DNA from: Ifrita kowaldi | Lineage: Eukaryota; Chordata; Aves; Passeriformes; Cinclosomatidae | NCBI GenBank assembly: GCA_013398055.1 | Contig: VZRS01005506.1 | Coordinates: 186,001 to 250,000 of the forward strand | Length of the DNA stretch: 64,000 nt | Direction of reading: 5' to 3' | In this document: positions 37,921 to 49,805 of the stretch, piece after piece | How positions within the stretch are numbered: the stretch's first letter is position 1 | Layout: every line of letters starts with the position of its first letter | Notes under the pieces: model-generated | Seen by the model: the letters and a program-made list of their open reading frames with translations, nothing else | The model's database searches: none | What the model was told of the DNA's origin: nothing | Made by a program: the position numbers and the translations under genes

Positions 37921-40644
37921 GGATAGTGGAACAAAAAAGTTCAAACCATAGTTTTGATCTTGAGTGTTCAAAGAGGAATTTAATGTAGAAGTTTGGAAAG
38001 CTCTGGAGTGTTGAAAACTGAGGGGACTCAACCTTGGGATAGGCACACAAGCAGTCACTTTGAGATGCCTGACTTTCATGCATGGCTTGGAAGTTAAATT
38101 TCAGACCTCTATTCAATGTAGCACTGAAGTTGTATGCAGTGGATTGGGAGAGTGATGCACCTGAAATGGATTTGAGATACCTGCTCTGCTGTGCAGAGCT
38201 GCCCATCAGAAAAACACTTACGTGTGCTTTCAGTCCAGCCCTTCTGCTTGTACAGGGCCTGGTGGGGGATGGTTTAGCTCGGGTAAGAGATAACAAAAGA
38301 GAACACAATTTGTGGTTTTGAGTCACAGATCTTACATGGAAATGGTGTGTAGAGGGTTTGAGTTCCTTCTCCAGGAGCTGTTAAAACACATATTTTGAGT
38401 TGGAGATTACAAATTCTTGGAGCTTTCCAAAGAACTTTCTGGTCTGTTTTATGGAGCTGTGTAACTCCTCCAGTTTCATCGTAGGTGGCAATGTTGGATG
38501 TCCTGTGAGGCTGCCAGGTCTACTCTTCAGACACACAGAAAGAGCAGCTCTTTAAATGCAGGTTTGGGTGGTGGCTGAATGAGGCTTTTGTAGACCACAC
38601 GTCAGGTTCTGGCTTTCAGGTTCTGTCAAAGTGTCATCAGCTATGTCTGAGAAGCTGAGATCTCATTCTAAATTAGTACACAGGCACTTAAATTAATGCC
38701 TTGATTTTTAGAGCATATTGAGCCCCACACACTTTGCAACAACTCTGGTGGCTTAGGGCAGGTTAACTCTTTAGGCATAATAGTTGATGTGCACAGCAGG
38801 GCTGCACATCACAGTGTTTTGGGCTCTAATAAACTTAAATGGGGCATGCACACAGAGGCACTGAACAGCATTAAATAGGAACCCTCGGGTCCTTAGGGAA
38901 ACAGTCTATTCATCATACTGGCACCAACTACTTATTTGACATTAATTTATGATGCCTTGAAATATTTGGTGTATATTTTATACAGTACTGTATCATGCAT
39001 TTGGTATTTCTTATATGACATTTTATTAAAAATATATTATGTTTAAAAATAAAATACGTGAATTTCATTGATGGGAAGAAGAGTCATGATAACACATTTT
39101 AGACTTCTTTTTGCATATTCAAACAATCCCATCTTAGTTTAAAGCAAAAATAAAATCCTTTCCTGGCTCCAGAAGATGACCAACAAATAGGGTGATTTAA
39201 AAGATGGTTGAGTATAAGTGTATCCAGTAAGCAACTAATGGTTTTGGAGTATGGAGGCTATCACACAGTCCCATGAAATGAGAGTAGTTTGGGAAGAGCA
39301 GGAAAAAATCCTGCTGTATACCTGTAAAGAACACCTTTAAGCACAAAGGTAGAAGTAGTGTTTAGGCTGCCAGCTGAGTCCTTAACCTCTCAAGGAATGC
39401 TGATCCAGAGTTTTCTTGGGCACTGAGTTGTGGCAAAATCACTGGGGTTGTGACTGTGTTTGATCTAGTAGATTAAAATGGTGGATCTCTTTAAATTCTG
39501 TAGACTCTAAGGGCATCCACTGTATGCTTGTTCTTTAGATAGTCTTCAGTTTTCTTTGCCTAAAATTTGCAAAGTCTGAAGAACAAGTATGGAAATTATA
39601 AATACAAGAGTGCAGATACAAAAGGTTTCAATTATTTTATGTACAGCAGTAGTGAGATATGAGCAACTGGGTACAGAAATACAGGATTTATGAAGTATGA
39701 CCTTTGAAAAAAATTGGGGTCTTCTTTCAGGCTTAACATTATGCAGCTAAAGATTAAATGACCTCAGTTTTCTTTGCTTTCTGTGGATTAGGAATAAATA
39801 TTTTTCTCTTCCCTTCCAAAGGGTAAAAATAAAGATAAGACAGTTCTATTCTTCTCATTTAAATTAGGAAAGTTTGAGAAGAGAACTGCAAGTAGTGAAT
39901 CATGTTATCATGGATAACAAAACTGCAATAAAAGCAGTTGTGCACCCTTTTCAGAGTGAGGGTGTACAGACCAGGTCATTCTGATTAGACTCTGAGATAC
40001 ACTTATTCCTGCCACAGAGTTGTAGCTTAAGGTGGATACCTGACTCGCCAATGGTGAACCCTGGCAAATCATCCATCAAGTGATGTTGAGACTCTGTCAG
40101 GGAAAGCAGCCTCAAATATTTTTTTTCTTTATTATAATCCATCACTTCTTGTTGTGTGTCTCCTAACATTCTTATATTGACAGACATTCTTGTAATTCTT
40201 TCTCTCTTTGTATGTCTTGGGAGAACAAAAGCATAACATTGGGTAACTGGGGCTGTTCCCACATGCTGCTTACAGAGCTGGCGAGAGGCACACAAGGTCA
40301 GGAAACACTATGAATGAAATATCATTATTCAAAGAACCCAGCCTTGCTTCTGCTGAAACTCTGTGGAATTCTCCCCTGGAAATCCGTGGAAGCAGGATTA
40401 GTGCCCAGGTCTGCAGTCCAATCAATTGTTATTAGCAGAGGCTGCCAGTGCTGCAGGTGCAGGCTGCAAGATGTTAAGCATCAGATGCTGATCAACTCTC
40501 CCGCGCTGGCACACAGATGTTTCCTGATTCTGCTGTGAACTGTTGAAGTCTATAGATCAATAAAATTTGAAGACAGAAAAGGCAAGGGTCAGAGCAGCTC
40601 TGTCAGGTTCGTAGAGATTAGGAGAAAGAGTGTGAGGCTGCTGC

Positions 40645-40945
40645 TACGGTGGCTGAAGGAGCTGAGTTGTTTAGTCTGGGGAAAGGGAGGCTCAGGAGAC
40701 AGTATTGCTTTGAAAGGAGGTTGTAGACAGGTGAGAATTGGTGTCTTCTAGGTAATAAATTTCTTCGCTGGAAGGGTGATCAAGCATTGGAACAGGCTGC
40801 CTGGGGAAGTGGTGGAGTCGCCATCCCTGGAAGTGTTCAAAACACATGTGAATATGGTGCTCAGTGTTAAGGGTGACTGTGCTGGGTTGATGGCTGGACT
40901 CTCATCGGTCTTTTCCAACCTTAATAATGGCCCTGTGATGAGTGA
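40645..40945 (+). mobile_element. CR1 LINE 3' fragment, sense, with internal deletion
   Basis: Contains characteristic CR1 3' words in order: GGAGCTGAGTTGTTTAGTCT, GGAGGCTCAGGAGACAGTATTGCT, GAAAGGAGGTTGTAGACAGG, ATTTCTTCGCTGGAAGGGTGATCA, GCATTGGAACAGGCTGCCTGG, CCATCCCTGGAAGTGTT and GGTCTTTTCCAACCT. It ends in a decayed octamer repeat (CCCTGTGATGAGTG). Around 40750-40760 the sequence jumps from the 'ggtctcttctccca' part of the consensus straight to 'aatttcttcactg', so roughly 100 bp of the usual element appears deleted. Confidence 0.92.
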
Positions 40946-43900
40946 CACTGAATCTTAGCCTTTTTCTTCTTGAAACTAGCACTGAGCTCAAGTCCCAGGA
41001 GTTCCCTGAAGGGACAGGACTTCCTTGCATAAACCACTGACCTTTCTTCTTGATTATCTTTGTGAACTGATGCTGTCTTTCAGTTAATAGAACTTTGTAA
41101 TCACGGAGCTAAGGGGGATAAAATAAAGTGACAGGTTTTGCTGCTGGTTAGATGTTAATGCGAGTACTGAATGCCTTTTAAATATGTTATTCTGAATCTG
41201 AGGAAGCAGAGAAAAGCTCTTGTATGTATTAAAAAGCCTAGAAAAACAAACAAAATAACATTTGGCTGATGAGATTGAAGGATGTGTCACATGACTGGAA
41301 ACTGGAGATACAGATACAGAAACTGTTTATCAGTGCAAAACTACAGTGCTTTTGTATATTTTTTCATGCTTTTTTTCAGAGATTTACTATTTTAAATATA
41401 AATCCTGTTTGTAAATATTACTACACTGCAAATGACTTTGGGTTTTGTCCTGTAGCTGAAACTGAAAGAGAAATTCAAACAGCAGAGTATTTCTGGAACT
41501 GTAAGACTATATTACTCTTGTTCCTTGTTGAGAGTTAGAGCAGCTCCATTCCATCTCTAAATTTATTCTCTCCTTTTGGTAGAATCATTTGCAATGGCAA
41601 ACAGAGTAGTTCAATTCTATACTGTTTCCTGCTGTCTATACTCACAGCTCAGGGAAAGATTGGTGTGAAGCCATTTTTGGACACTTTGCGATATCTGCCC
41701 ACTCGAACGCTCCTATATAATATTTTAGAAGTATGAAATGCACTTAGTGTAAAATAGAACCAGGCTAACTATTCCTGTTTTGGAATCTTTAGATTAAAAC
41801 CCCAGCCCTTCAAGTGAATCTCTCTGTGTCTCGATGTGCCTCGGGTTTCAGAGAGGGTGCCCCTAGCCAAGAAAATTCAGGCTCCGTGTCATGAGGTGCT
41901 AGAGTCTTTCCATATTAGAGCATGTGGTTGATAACTTTGTCTCAGGCATTAGCAGCATGTTATAGATGAGAGTGAGAGTTCCATGTCTCCTAACCTTTGC
42001 TCAAACTCCCACTTTTCAACACTCAACTCTCATTCCTGCAGAGACTGTTGAGAATTAGTGAAGATATAACAATTGCTATCAGCACCATCATCTGACCACA
42101 AATTCAAGAGCCTCGGGAGGGCATTTTTCTGTGTTAAGCATTTTTCTGAGCACTGTGGACATACTCTTCTAGGACACCTCCCATGAGATGATGTTTACCT
42201 GGTACTTTGTTGTGAAATAGATAGGCTTTGTTTTTTAAGATAGGCAATTTATAATTTGGCTTTAGTGTGTGATATTTGTCAGTTCATCTGCTTTCTTAAC
42301 ACTTGCTGTTGTTCCTGGCAATGGACTAGTTGGCTTTGAGAAAAAGGTGTTTATCTATGTTAACCTTATTCCTTTAAGCCTTCTGGCAGAGCAGGCTCTG
42401 AGGTGCCAGGTGCTTTCAAACAGGGGGCAGGGGGACACTCCCATTCTGTTGATTGTTCTTTTACCGTGATGTACCTCGCACCTGCAGAGCTCTTTCTTGA
42501 GTGCTTTGGGCCCTTGTGGTAACAAATGGATCAGTGTTATGGCTCTCATTTTAAAGATGAATTTCAAAGTGGTAATTTCACTATAAACTAGGCAGCCTAT
42601 GAGTTCAGAGTCATCCACAGGGGTGCTTCTTAGACTGAAAGGCAGCCTGGGCTGTTTGCTGGGGGATTCTCTCTTTCCCAGCCAGTGGCTGTTGGGGAGG
42701 ATCCTGGCAGCTGATCAAGAGGTCGGCCTGGCTAGCTGGCATAAGACTTACCCGGTTCACATCTGTACCCACAGTTGCTGGACCTGCTGTATGTCTGCTG
42801 TGGTTATTTGATGAACTATAACAAATTCTTATTTGTTTTAAGGGGCTGACTTACAGCCATGAAATGGGATAGAGACCGATGCCAGGTCTTTTTTGCCCAA
42901 GAAGGTAATTGGTGATCAATCTCTCCCTGTCCTTACCTCAACCCAGGAGTCTTTTGTTCTATTTTCTCTTCCCTGTCCTGCTGAAGAGGTGGGTGACAGA
43001 GCTATGTTGGTGTGCACCTGGTGTCCAGACAGGGTCCACCCACCACAGATGTTTCCACTTTTGAGTCGAACAATTGCCCTACAAAGTAGTGGAACTAAAC
43101 TGTTTAGGTCCAGCACCAGGTGAAGTATTACAATCCTTGGAAAACTATACACAGGGCATCACAGCCTGTATTTTGCAAGAAGTTGACAGGTACTTTTTTG
43201 TGGAATGATTCAGTGCTGTTAATTTTTATCTTACCTTGTGCAGCATATTTAACTGCAAAAGTAGCAGGCATTCTTTGGTATTTAATCCAGTGACACCTTG
43301 AAATCGCTACTTTTGAAGATGTGAGCAAGGGGACACCAGATTCAATATTCTCTCATAGGTAAAGCTTGTGGAAAGACTCATCAGTTGTGCCAGTCAAGAT
43401 TTGTCCTTCAGAATGGTCCATCTTCTTATTTGCAGTAAAAGTGAGGGTATGGATGGGGTGGGATACAGATGGGATTTGTAATTTACCTATAGTGAAATTG
43501 TGATATATGGTGGATTTGGTTTAAAAAAGGAATGGTTTGTGCTTTGAAGCCCAATGATGACAATATAAATCAGATTTTAGTTATACTGTAGCTGTGTTTA
43601 CCTCAAATTATTTTTGAGACACCAGTGCTAAATTGGAACATAATGTACCTTCTTTTGTAAAGTCAGAGAAACTTGCTCCTTGGTCTTCTTTTGGTAAAGG
43701 TTAAACCCTGTGTTGGAGAAGAGTACTTTCAAAAATCCCAATTGTACTTCATAAATCATCTCAGTGTGATGATTTCTTTTTAAATTCTTTTTCCTGTGTG
43801 TTATTTTCTCACCTCAGTGCAGTCTGTTGCTGTGCATTCAAATGAAATACTCTGTTAAGATGTGTAATACTTGAAAGCCTCTGCTCTAAAGTCCAGTGAG

Positions 43901-45829
43901 ACACATTTTCTCTTTTACTAGTAGATGGTGATAACATAAGTCTCTAATCTTATTAGTATAAAAAACACCCCACAGAACTTGCGTGCTTTCAAAAAAGCAG
44001 GAGGTAGAAGAGACATGATTAAGTTTGTAAAAGTTGTAAGAAAAATGTTTCTTCTGCAGTAACAATACACTCACATTAGTTCACAATTACTGTTTTGGAA
44101 GACAGGGGGAGAGTCTTTGATTCTGAAGTTAATGTGATCACGTCTTGCATGAAAAAACTTGGTATTTACATTAGTATGTTTGTGACATAACTACAAAATG
44201 GCATATTGATATCTTTTACTATTTATAATTTGCCTTTCTGTTAATATTTTTTTTTATGTTATCACTTTGAAAGAGACAAACTAGCAAGTTTGGTTTTGTT
44301 CATGATTATTCTCAGGTGTGTTTTGTTGTTCTTGGCAATTACAGAATCTGGCAGCTCTTCATAGACATGTTTAGTACATAGCATTATTATTTTATTCAAG
44401 CCTTTAAATTTGACCTAAATTCATTTATTTGATATTTTGATATAATTGTCTGTGCTTGTGTTAATACTGTTTTCCAGAAGATTAAGCATATGATATAGAA
44501 TCTAAATTCCAGGGTTTTGTGAGAAAATTGCTGATGATTTTGGTGTTTGATTGAGATAGAAAATTAAGTTTGATAGGGGACAGACAAGAAGCAAGTGATA
44601 AGACAATAATTGTCAGATAAACTCTCCATATATTTGTCATTCACCTGAGCAATTTCTGCTCGTTTGTAGGTCCATCCTATGCTTCTGGATGTCACAAGTC
44701 TCTTATTCGTTTGTGCTATTCCTAAATGTAAATGTCAACTTAAATTTGTTTCTCAGCCTGTTTTGTAGAAAACATGGAAAAAGGCTAAAAGGTCAATCAT
44801 ATTTATCTTAATGCAAATTATTCTCAGTAATTCTATTTTCACTCCTCATTGATTCTAATGGGACATAATATAAATGCCCTAAAATCAATATAAAATACAA
44901 AGTACTATTTATAGTGTTATGAGTTTAAAAAAAGAAATGAGAAATGTCCATTAATATTCATGTGGGTTTTGTATGTGTTTTATTAGCTGTGCAGTATAAT
45001 TTATCAGATATGGTACACTAAATCCCATTGAAATCAGTGAGAAATAGATATGTGACTCTTCACTGTGCTCACTTATTGTAAAGTTTTGATTATTTAGAGC
45101 TGCTAAGGGTTTATTACCAATATTCTGGCCCCTTTCTCCACCTCCTGGGAGGGGGTTCTCTGAAATTCAGTGCTTTTCCAAGCTATCCACTCAGACACAT
45201 CCCTCAGTAGTGCATCCTTTGTTTGTGTCTTCTGGAATGTTAATGACTTGTACTTCCTTAGGGTTATCTTGGTTTTCATCCTGAATGTCAGGTAGCCTGA
45301 TGTGGTGAACACAACATTAGGCATTCCAAGTATGTAGACAGAGCTTTGATCTTGTACTTGGTTAGAATTTATTAAATGAAAATGTTTTGCATTAGATACT
45401 GATGTCCTGGAGTCAGTACCAAATTCATCACTGGCTTCTGTGGGGTACCTTAAGTAATAAATACTGAAATGTATTCTGTGATTCTGTTGTTACTGAGGGG
45501 AAAAAATATTCTTTACTTTGGGACATACAGTCTCTTGTCTCAAGCAAGATGGGAGATACATTTCCTTTTGCTTAATTTCCCAATGAAGGAAACTTCCAGT
45601 TCTGTAGAGTTGAAAGCCACAGTCCTGCTGGCATGTAGGCTGTAGAGCTGTTGTAATAGTTGTAGTTGTATCGGTATTTTGTTTAGTCATGTATGTGACA
45701 CATGAGAGGTTGTACTGTAGATCTGCAGTACTAAAACCAAAGGATGCTAAAGGACTGAGTTGCTCTAGCTTGACCTGTAGTGGACTGAAATCTATGGTAG
45801 AATGCATTTATACTGGAGAGATATATGCA

Positions 45830-45918
45830 GAATGATGGAATCGTAGAATATTTAGGTTGGAAAAGTCCTCTAAGATCAGCAATGTTAACAGCACTGTTAA
45901 CCCAGCACTGCCAAGTCT
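45830..45918 (-). mobile_element. CR1 LINE 3'-end fragment, antisense, very short
   Basis: Begins AGAATGATGGAATCGTAGAA, the reverse complement of the CR1 octamer tail. It continues TTTAGGTTGGAAAAGTCCTC, TAAGATCAGC and GTTAACCCAGCACTGCCAAG, which match the usual antisense order in CR1 3' UTRs. A TA/TG microsatellite immediately follows, so homology ends near 45918. Confidence 0.85.
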
Positions 45919-45962
45919 GTATATATGTGTGTATATATATATATGTATGTATGTGTGTATAA
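45919..45962. repeat. TA/TG microsatellite
   Basis: Alternating TATATATGTGTGTATATATATATATG followed by TATG tetranucleotides. It abuts the truncated CR1 fragment and probably grew at its edge. Confidence 0.85.
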
Positions 45963-46824
45963 AATGAGATCATATAATAGATTATTGTAGTGTGCATACT
46001 GGAAACTATTTTGGTTCCTGGAATATGAGAGAAAAACTGAAATATGGAGGAACTTGTGTCATGAATCTCAATGCTGTAGCAACAGGGTTCTTGAATTAGA
46101 AACTTGACTTGTTCATACACCATCTACTTGCAGCTTTTAAGCTGAACTGATTAAACACCTGTCTCCCATCCTATACATTCATAAGCACAACCTCTAGCTT
46201 TTTAAAATCATAAAAAAGTGTTTTGAGCTTTGTAGCTTTCCTTCCTTTTGGAGTAAAATTCTATGGGGTTTCTTAAAATTATTTTTAAGATTCCAGTTAA
46301 AGTTCAACTGCTCTGAACACAATGCAGTATTATTCAGTCTTTGAACACTTCTGAAATATTGGTAAAATGATTCCTATGGTCTGCATGAGGCTGGAACTAA
46401 CACAGTTCATATACTTTCCTCTGTAAGTTAGGTCTTTCACTTTGTGTGTAAGAAAAGTCCTTTCCTATGTTCTTTTGTGTTCTCTGCAGGATTTCATTGG
46501 TGTTTTGCAAGTGTGTCCAAAGAGCTGGTGTGCTAAGTATTAACTTAGTTCTTGTATTTTAAGATAGAAGTGTGATACAGGGTCTGCTTTTTTGCACAGA
46601 TCTGGGGAAAGGAGTATAATTCAAGCACTTCTTAATCAGCGAATGTAGTTTCGTTACCTCTAATAGCTCATTTACCTACTGCTGCTTTTGTATTGTAGAA
46701 GATTGGGATTGAAATTTTCTTCCCTGGAGCAGTAGTTTGAAAGTCAGAGCTGCAGCAACAGCCACAGCCCGTGGTGCTTTTCATCCTGCTGGCTGCTGTG
46801 CCTGCAGTTCACCCTGGAGTCATC

Positions 46825-46904
46825 CTGTGTGGGGTTTATGCTGTGTGGGGTTCATTTTGTGTGGGGTTTGTGCTCAGTGGAGTTCATCCTGTGTGGAGTT
46901 CATG
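46825..46904 (+). repeat. Minisatellite, five units of 14-17 bp
   Basis: Five head-to-tail units with core CTGTGTGG(G/A)GTT(C/T)AT lie at about 46825, 46841, 46858, 46875 and 46889. The fourth unit is shortened (CAGTGGAGTTCATC). All three + frames read through the array, which is why an open frame of 86 codons (46737-46997) spans it. I see no other coding evidence. Confidence 0.85.
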
Positions 46905-49660
46905 CTCCAGCCCCCTCCCTCACGTGCTTTCTCTCCTGTAAGCACCTCATGCTGTATTATCTGGTTTGGTTGTCTGGTAAGTGGAGTGAGCTTTTGATCA
47001 CTGTCCTTTTTTGACCAGGTTTTGATGTCAGGAAGAAAGCTGATGAATGTTATTTTTCCTGCTCCTCTCCACAGAGATGTGTTTGAAGGACGATGAGTTG
47101 TGTTCCCACTTACTGAAGAAATTCTCTTAAAAAATTATCTCATGTCAGTATCCATTATATTTTCTAGTACTGTCTTTGACACTTCTGGATTTTGTCTACT
47201 CCATAAATACTATTCTTACTGAAATGTCACGTTCTTGCCTTTAGCCCTATTGTCTTCTTTGAGTTCTACTTTCTACTTCCTGCTTGCTTAGGTAATCCCG
47301 TTTCATGTTTTGTTTTACTTCTGCCTGTCAGTTTTCCTAGACTTCGTTTGTGTCTTTGTGCTAAGTACATCTTGGAGGCTTGTGGCACTAATCGAGGCTT
47401 ATGATGCTTGTTTTGCCTATTACATATAAGAAGGATTAATCCCTCAGCTTGATTCTGCCTAAGACTTCCATGTCTTTAAACAGGAATTAGGTTTGAGCCC
47501 CATAACTTTGGCTAATTCTAGACATCACATCTGTATTCCAACTACTGAGGGCAGCTTTCCTGTTTGGGAACAGATGGAGGCTTGGAGGACTGTAGCTCCT
47601 CTGTGACCATGGTCAAATTACCCAAAACTCTGAGCTCAAAAAGGCCAGGCCTCCCTGGAGTAAATCTAGTTAGGCATCCAGCCTGGAGCTGGTCAGAATT
47701 TCTCAATCCTGTTTAATTACACAGGTCTGTCTTTAAATTGTGTTTCTGCAGGTGCATTTCTTTTGTCAAAGAAAGTCTTAATCCTAAAAAAAGAGGAGGT
47801 TTAAATTTAAGCATTTAACAAATCTATGGTTAATTACAAACTACACTGTAATACAAGTAAAGTTAAATTTGATGCCATGTACACGAATCTTCATATTAGT
47901 TACTAATTTAAAGCTATCCTAGATGGTCAGTTATTTGCAGATGTAATTATTCTTTGTCATTATGTATCAGGAGCTTTTATGAGTAGCTTGTTTGTTTGAC
48001 TACAGTTGTAGATACATTCTAACAACTGTAAACATTTGTTTTTCCTTTGTCCGTGATTGCTTGGAGAAGAAAATTTGCCTTCTAAAACCCTAATGAAGTT
48101 AAGTGTCAGGAATAGTCCAGAATATAACAAATGTTATTTTAGCTATTTAATGGATAAATTAATAGCCTGCACTTCTGCAATTTTTTAATGGACGTTCATA
48201 AATAACCTGTGGGAGACAGGTAATCCCTTTGAGCATTGCTGTATGTTGTCCTAAAATGAGGCAGTGGTTTGGTGACTCTAGTTTGTGGAGACATTAATGA
48301 TATTGAGTATACAAAATTACGTTAATATGCAGTAGATTTCCCTGTGTTTTGAAGATCAAAGAAAACATAAACATGAAAACAAATAGGATCTATGTACTTA
48401 TTTTCCTCTAAGAGAAAGTGAAATCTCAAGTGAAATTGAGTTTATTTTAATTACTGATGTAATGTCAAATAACTTGCATGGCAGGAGTGTTTCTTCAGTT
48501 GTTTTTAAGTGAATGGAATGGATCTGAAAGTGTTGCATATAATTCATACACTTTGTGTTTACCAGTGAGCCACATTATAATAGTAGTGAGAGGATGAGTT
48601 TCTTTCATCATTCTCTTGTACTATGCTGTTTATAAAGGCACCAGCCTTAAAAACCCTTTACTTCTATGTCAGTATAAGTCTTCTCGTAGGGACAACCTAT
48701 CAAAAAGCAAAAACATTTAAAAAAATGTTTTAAGGGTTTGTTTTGTTTTTTTTAATTGTAGGTATTTCAAAACCAGACTTTTATATTTCATATAACTTAT
48801 TTTTATATCTGGAATTTTTCTAAAAAAAAAAGCATCTTAGTAAAACCAAGTAGACCTGATATTGAGAGGGAAGGCAGCTTCTGGGAGGCTTCAGTTTTGC
48901 TTGTTTTTCTAAATTAACAATTTTCAAAACGGAAATGTTTTTGAAGCATTTTCTATGAAGAGAATCTGTGTTCAAATTGTGACCATCATCAGTATTTTGC
49001 TTTTCTTCAAGATGAATTGGTTAGTAATGACTATGATGGGATATTAGTTTCAGAGGTAAAGATGTGTCGTTAAGAACTTGTATTGATTGTGCAAATCATT
49101 CGTTGTCTTTCACAGTCCTGTTAAAGTGTTTCAAGTTTGGCCATTAAATATATGTAACTGAAATATTTACCTACACCTGTAAATATTTCAGGCCAGGACT
49201 CACCTAGCTCCTTCCAAACAGTTCTCCTTGACTCTTAGTGCCTTCACTGTATAATTTCAGATTCTTAAATGAAAATAAACTCCTGAAAACCCAAAACTTA
49301 TTTTGTAGTCTGTAATACTCTGTTATGAACAGCATCTGATGCAGTAATTCAAGTTGCAGTGTTACAGTATGTCGGGGGTTCAATGAATAATCAGGGCAAG
49401 TCACATTTCTCTGTACTAACAAATTGGGTGTTTTCAAGTGTACCACATTTTCAACTTGATAAATGTTTAATGATGACAGCATTTAATTATGTGTTCAAAT
49501 TCCAAAGGTTGTGTTTATCATGAATTATTTACTAGGATGAAGATTTTATTCATTTTTTTGTTCAGTATGGATTACTTTAGGAAAAGGGACTTCAGAATTG
49601 ATTTAATGCCTATTTAACACCTAACTGACTTTGGCATTCTGATGCTTCATAAAACCTTTG

Positions 49661-49678
49661 GTGGGGGGTGGGGGGTGG
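49661..49678 (+). repeat. G-rich tract with two six-G runs
   Basis: GTGGGGGGTGGGGGGTGG on the transcribed gene's sense strand, preceded by TTTG. Runs of 6, 6 and flanking 2 guanines with single-T spacers could form an intramolecular G-quadruplex in DNA or intron RNA. Otherwise it is a simple repeat. Confidence 0.6.
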
Positions 49679-49713
49679 TAATGTTTAGTCAAATATTTAA
49701 TCTTTATTTCTAG

Positions 49714-49805
49714 GTCACAGGATATTCTGAGTTGGAAGGAACCCAAAAGGATCATCAAGTCCAACTCTTAAGTGAATGGCCCATACAAAAGTTGAACCCG
49801 CCCCC
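49714..49805 (-). mobile_element. CR1-type LINE 3'-end fragment, antisense (different subfamily)
   Basis: Reads TCACAGGATATTCTGAGTTG, GAAGGAACCCAAAAGGATCATC, AAGTCCAACTCTTAAGTGAATGG and CCATACAAAAGTTGAACCCG. This is the antisense order of a CR1 subfamily common in bird genomes, whose 3' part includes the 'atattctgagttggaaggga' words. It differs from the copies at 32.6 and 40.6 kb, so it is a separate and possibly older or younger subfamily. Confidence 0.88.

Noticed and set aside
37422..38326. Two adjacent minus-strand open frames (147 and 153 codons)
   Set aside because: They are in the intron, in different frames. The products show no family similarity that I recognise, and part of the left one overlaps a likely ancient repeat tail.
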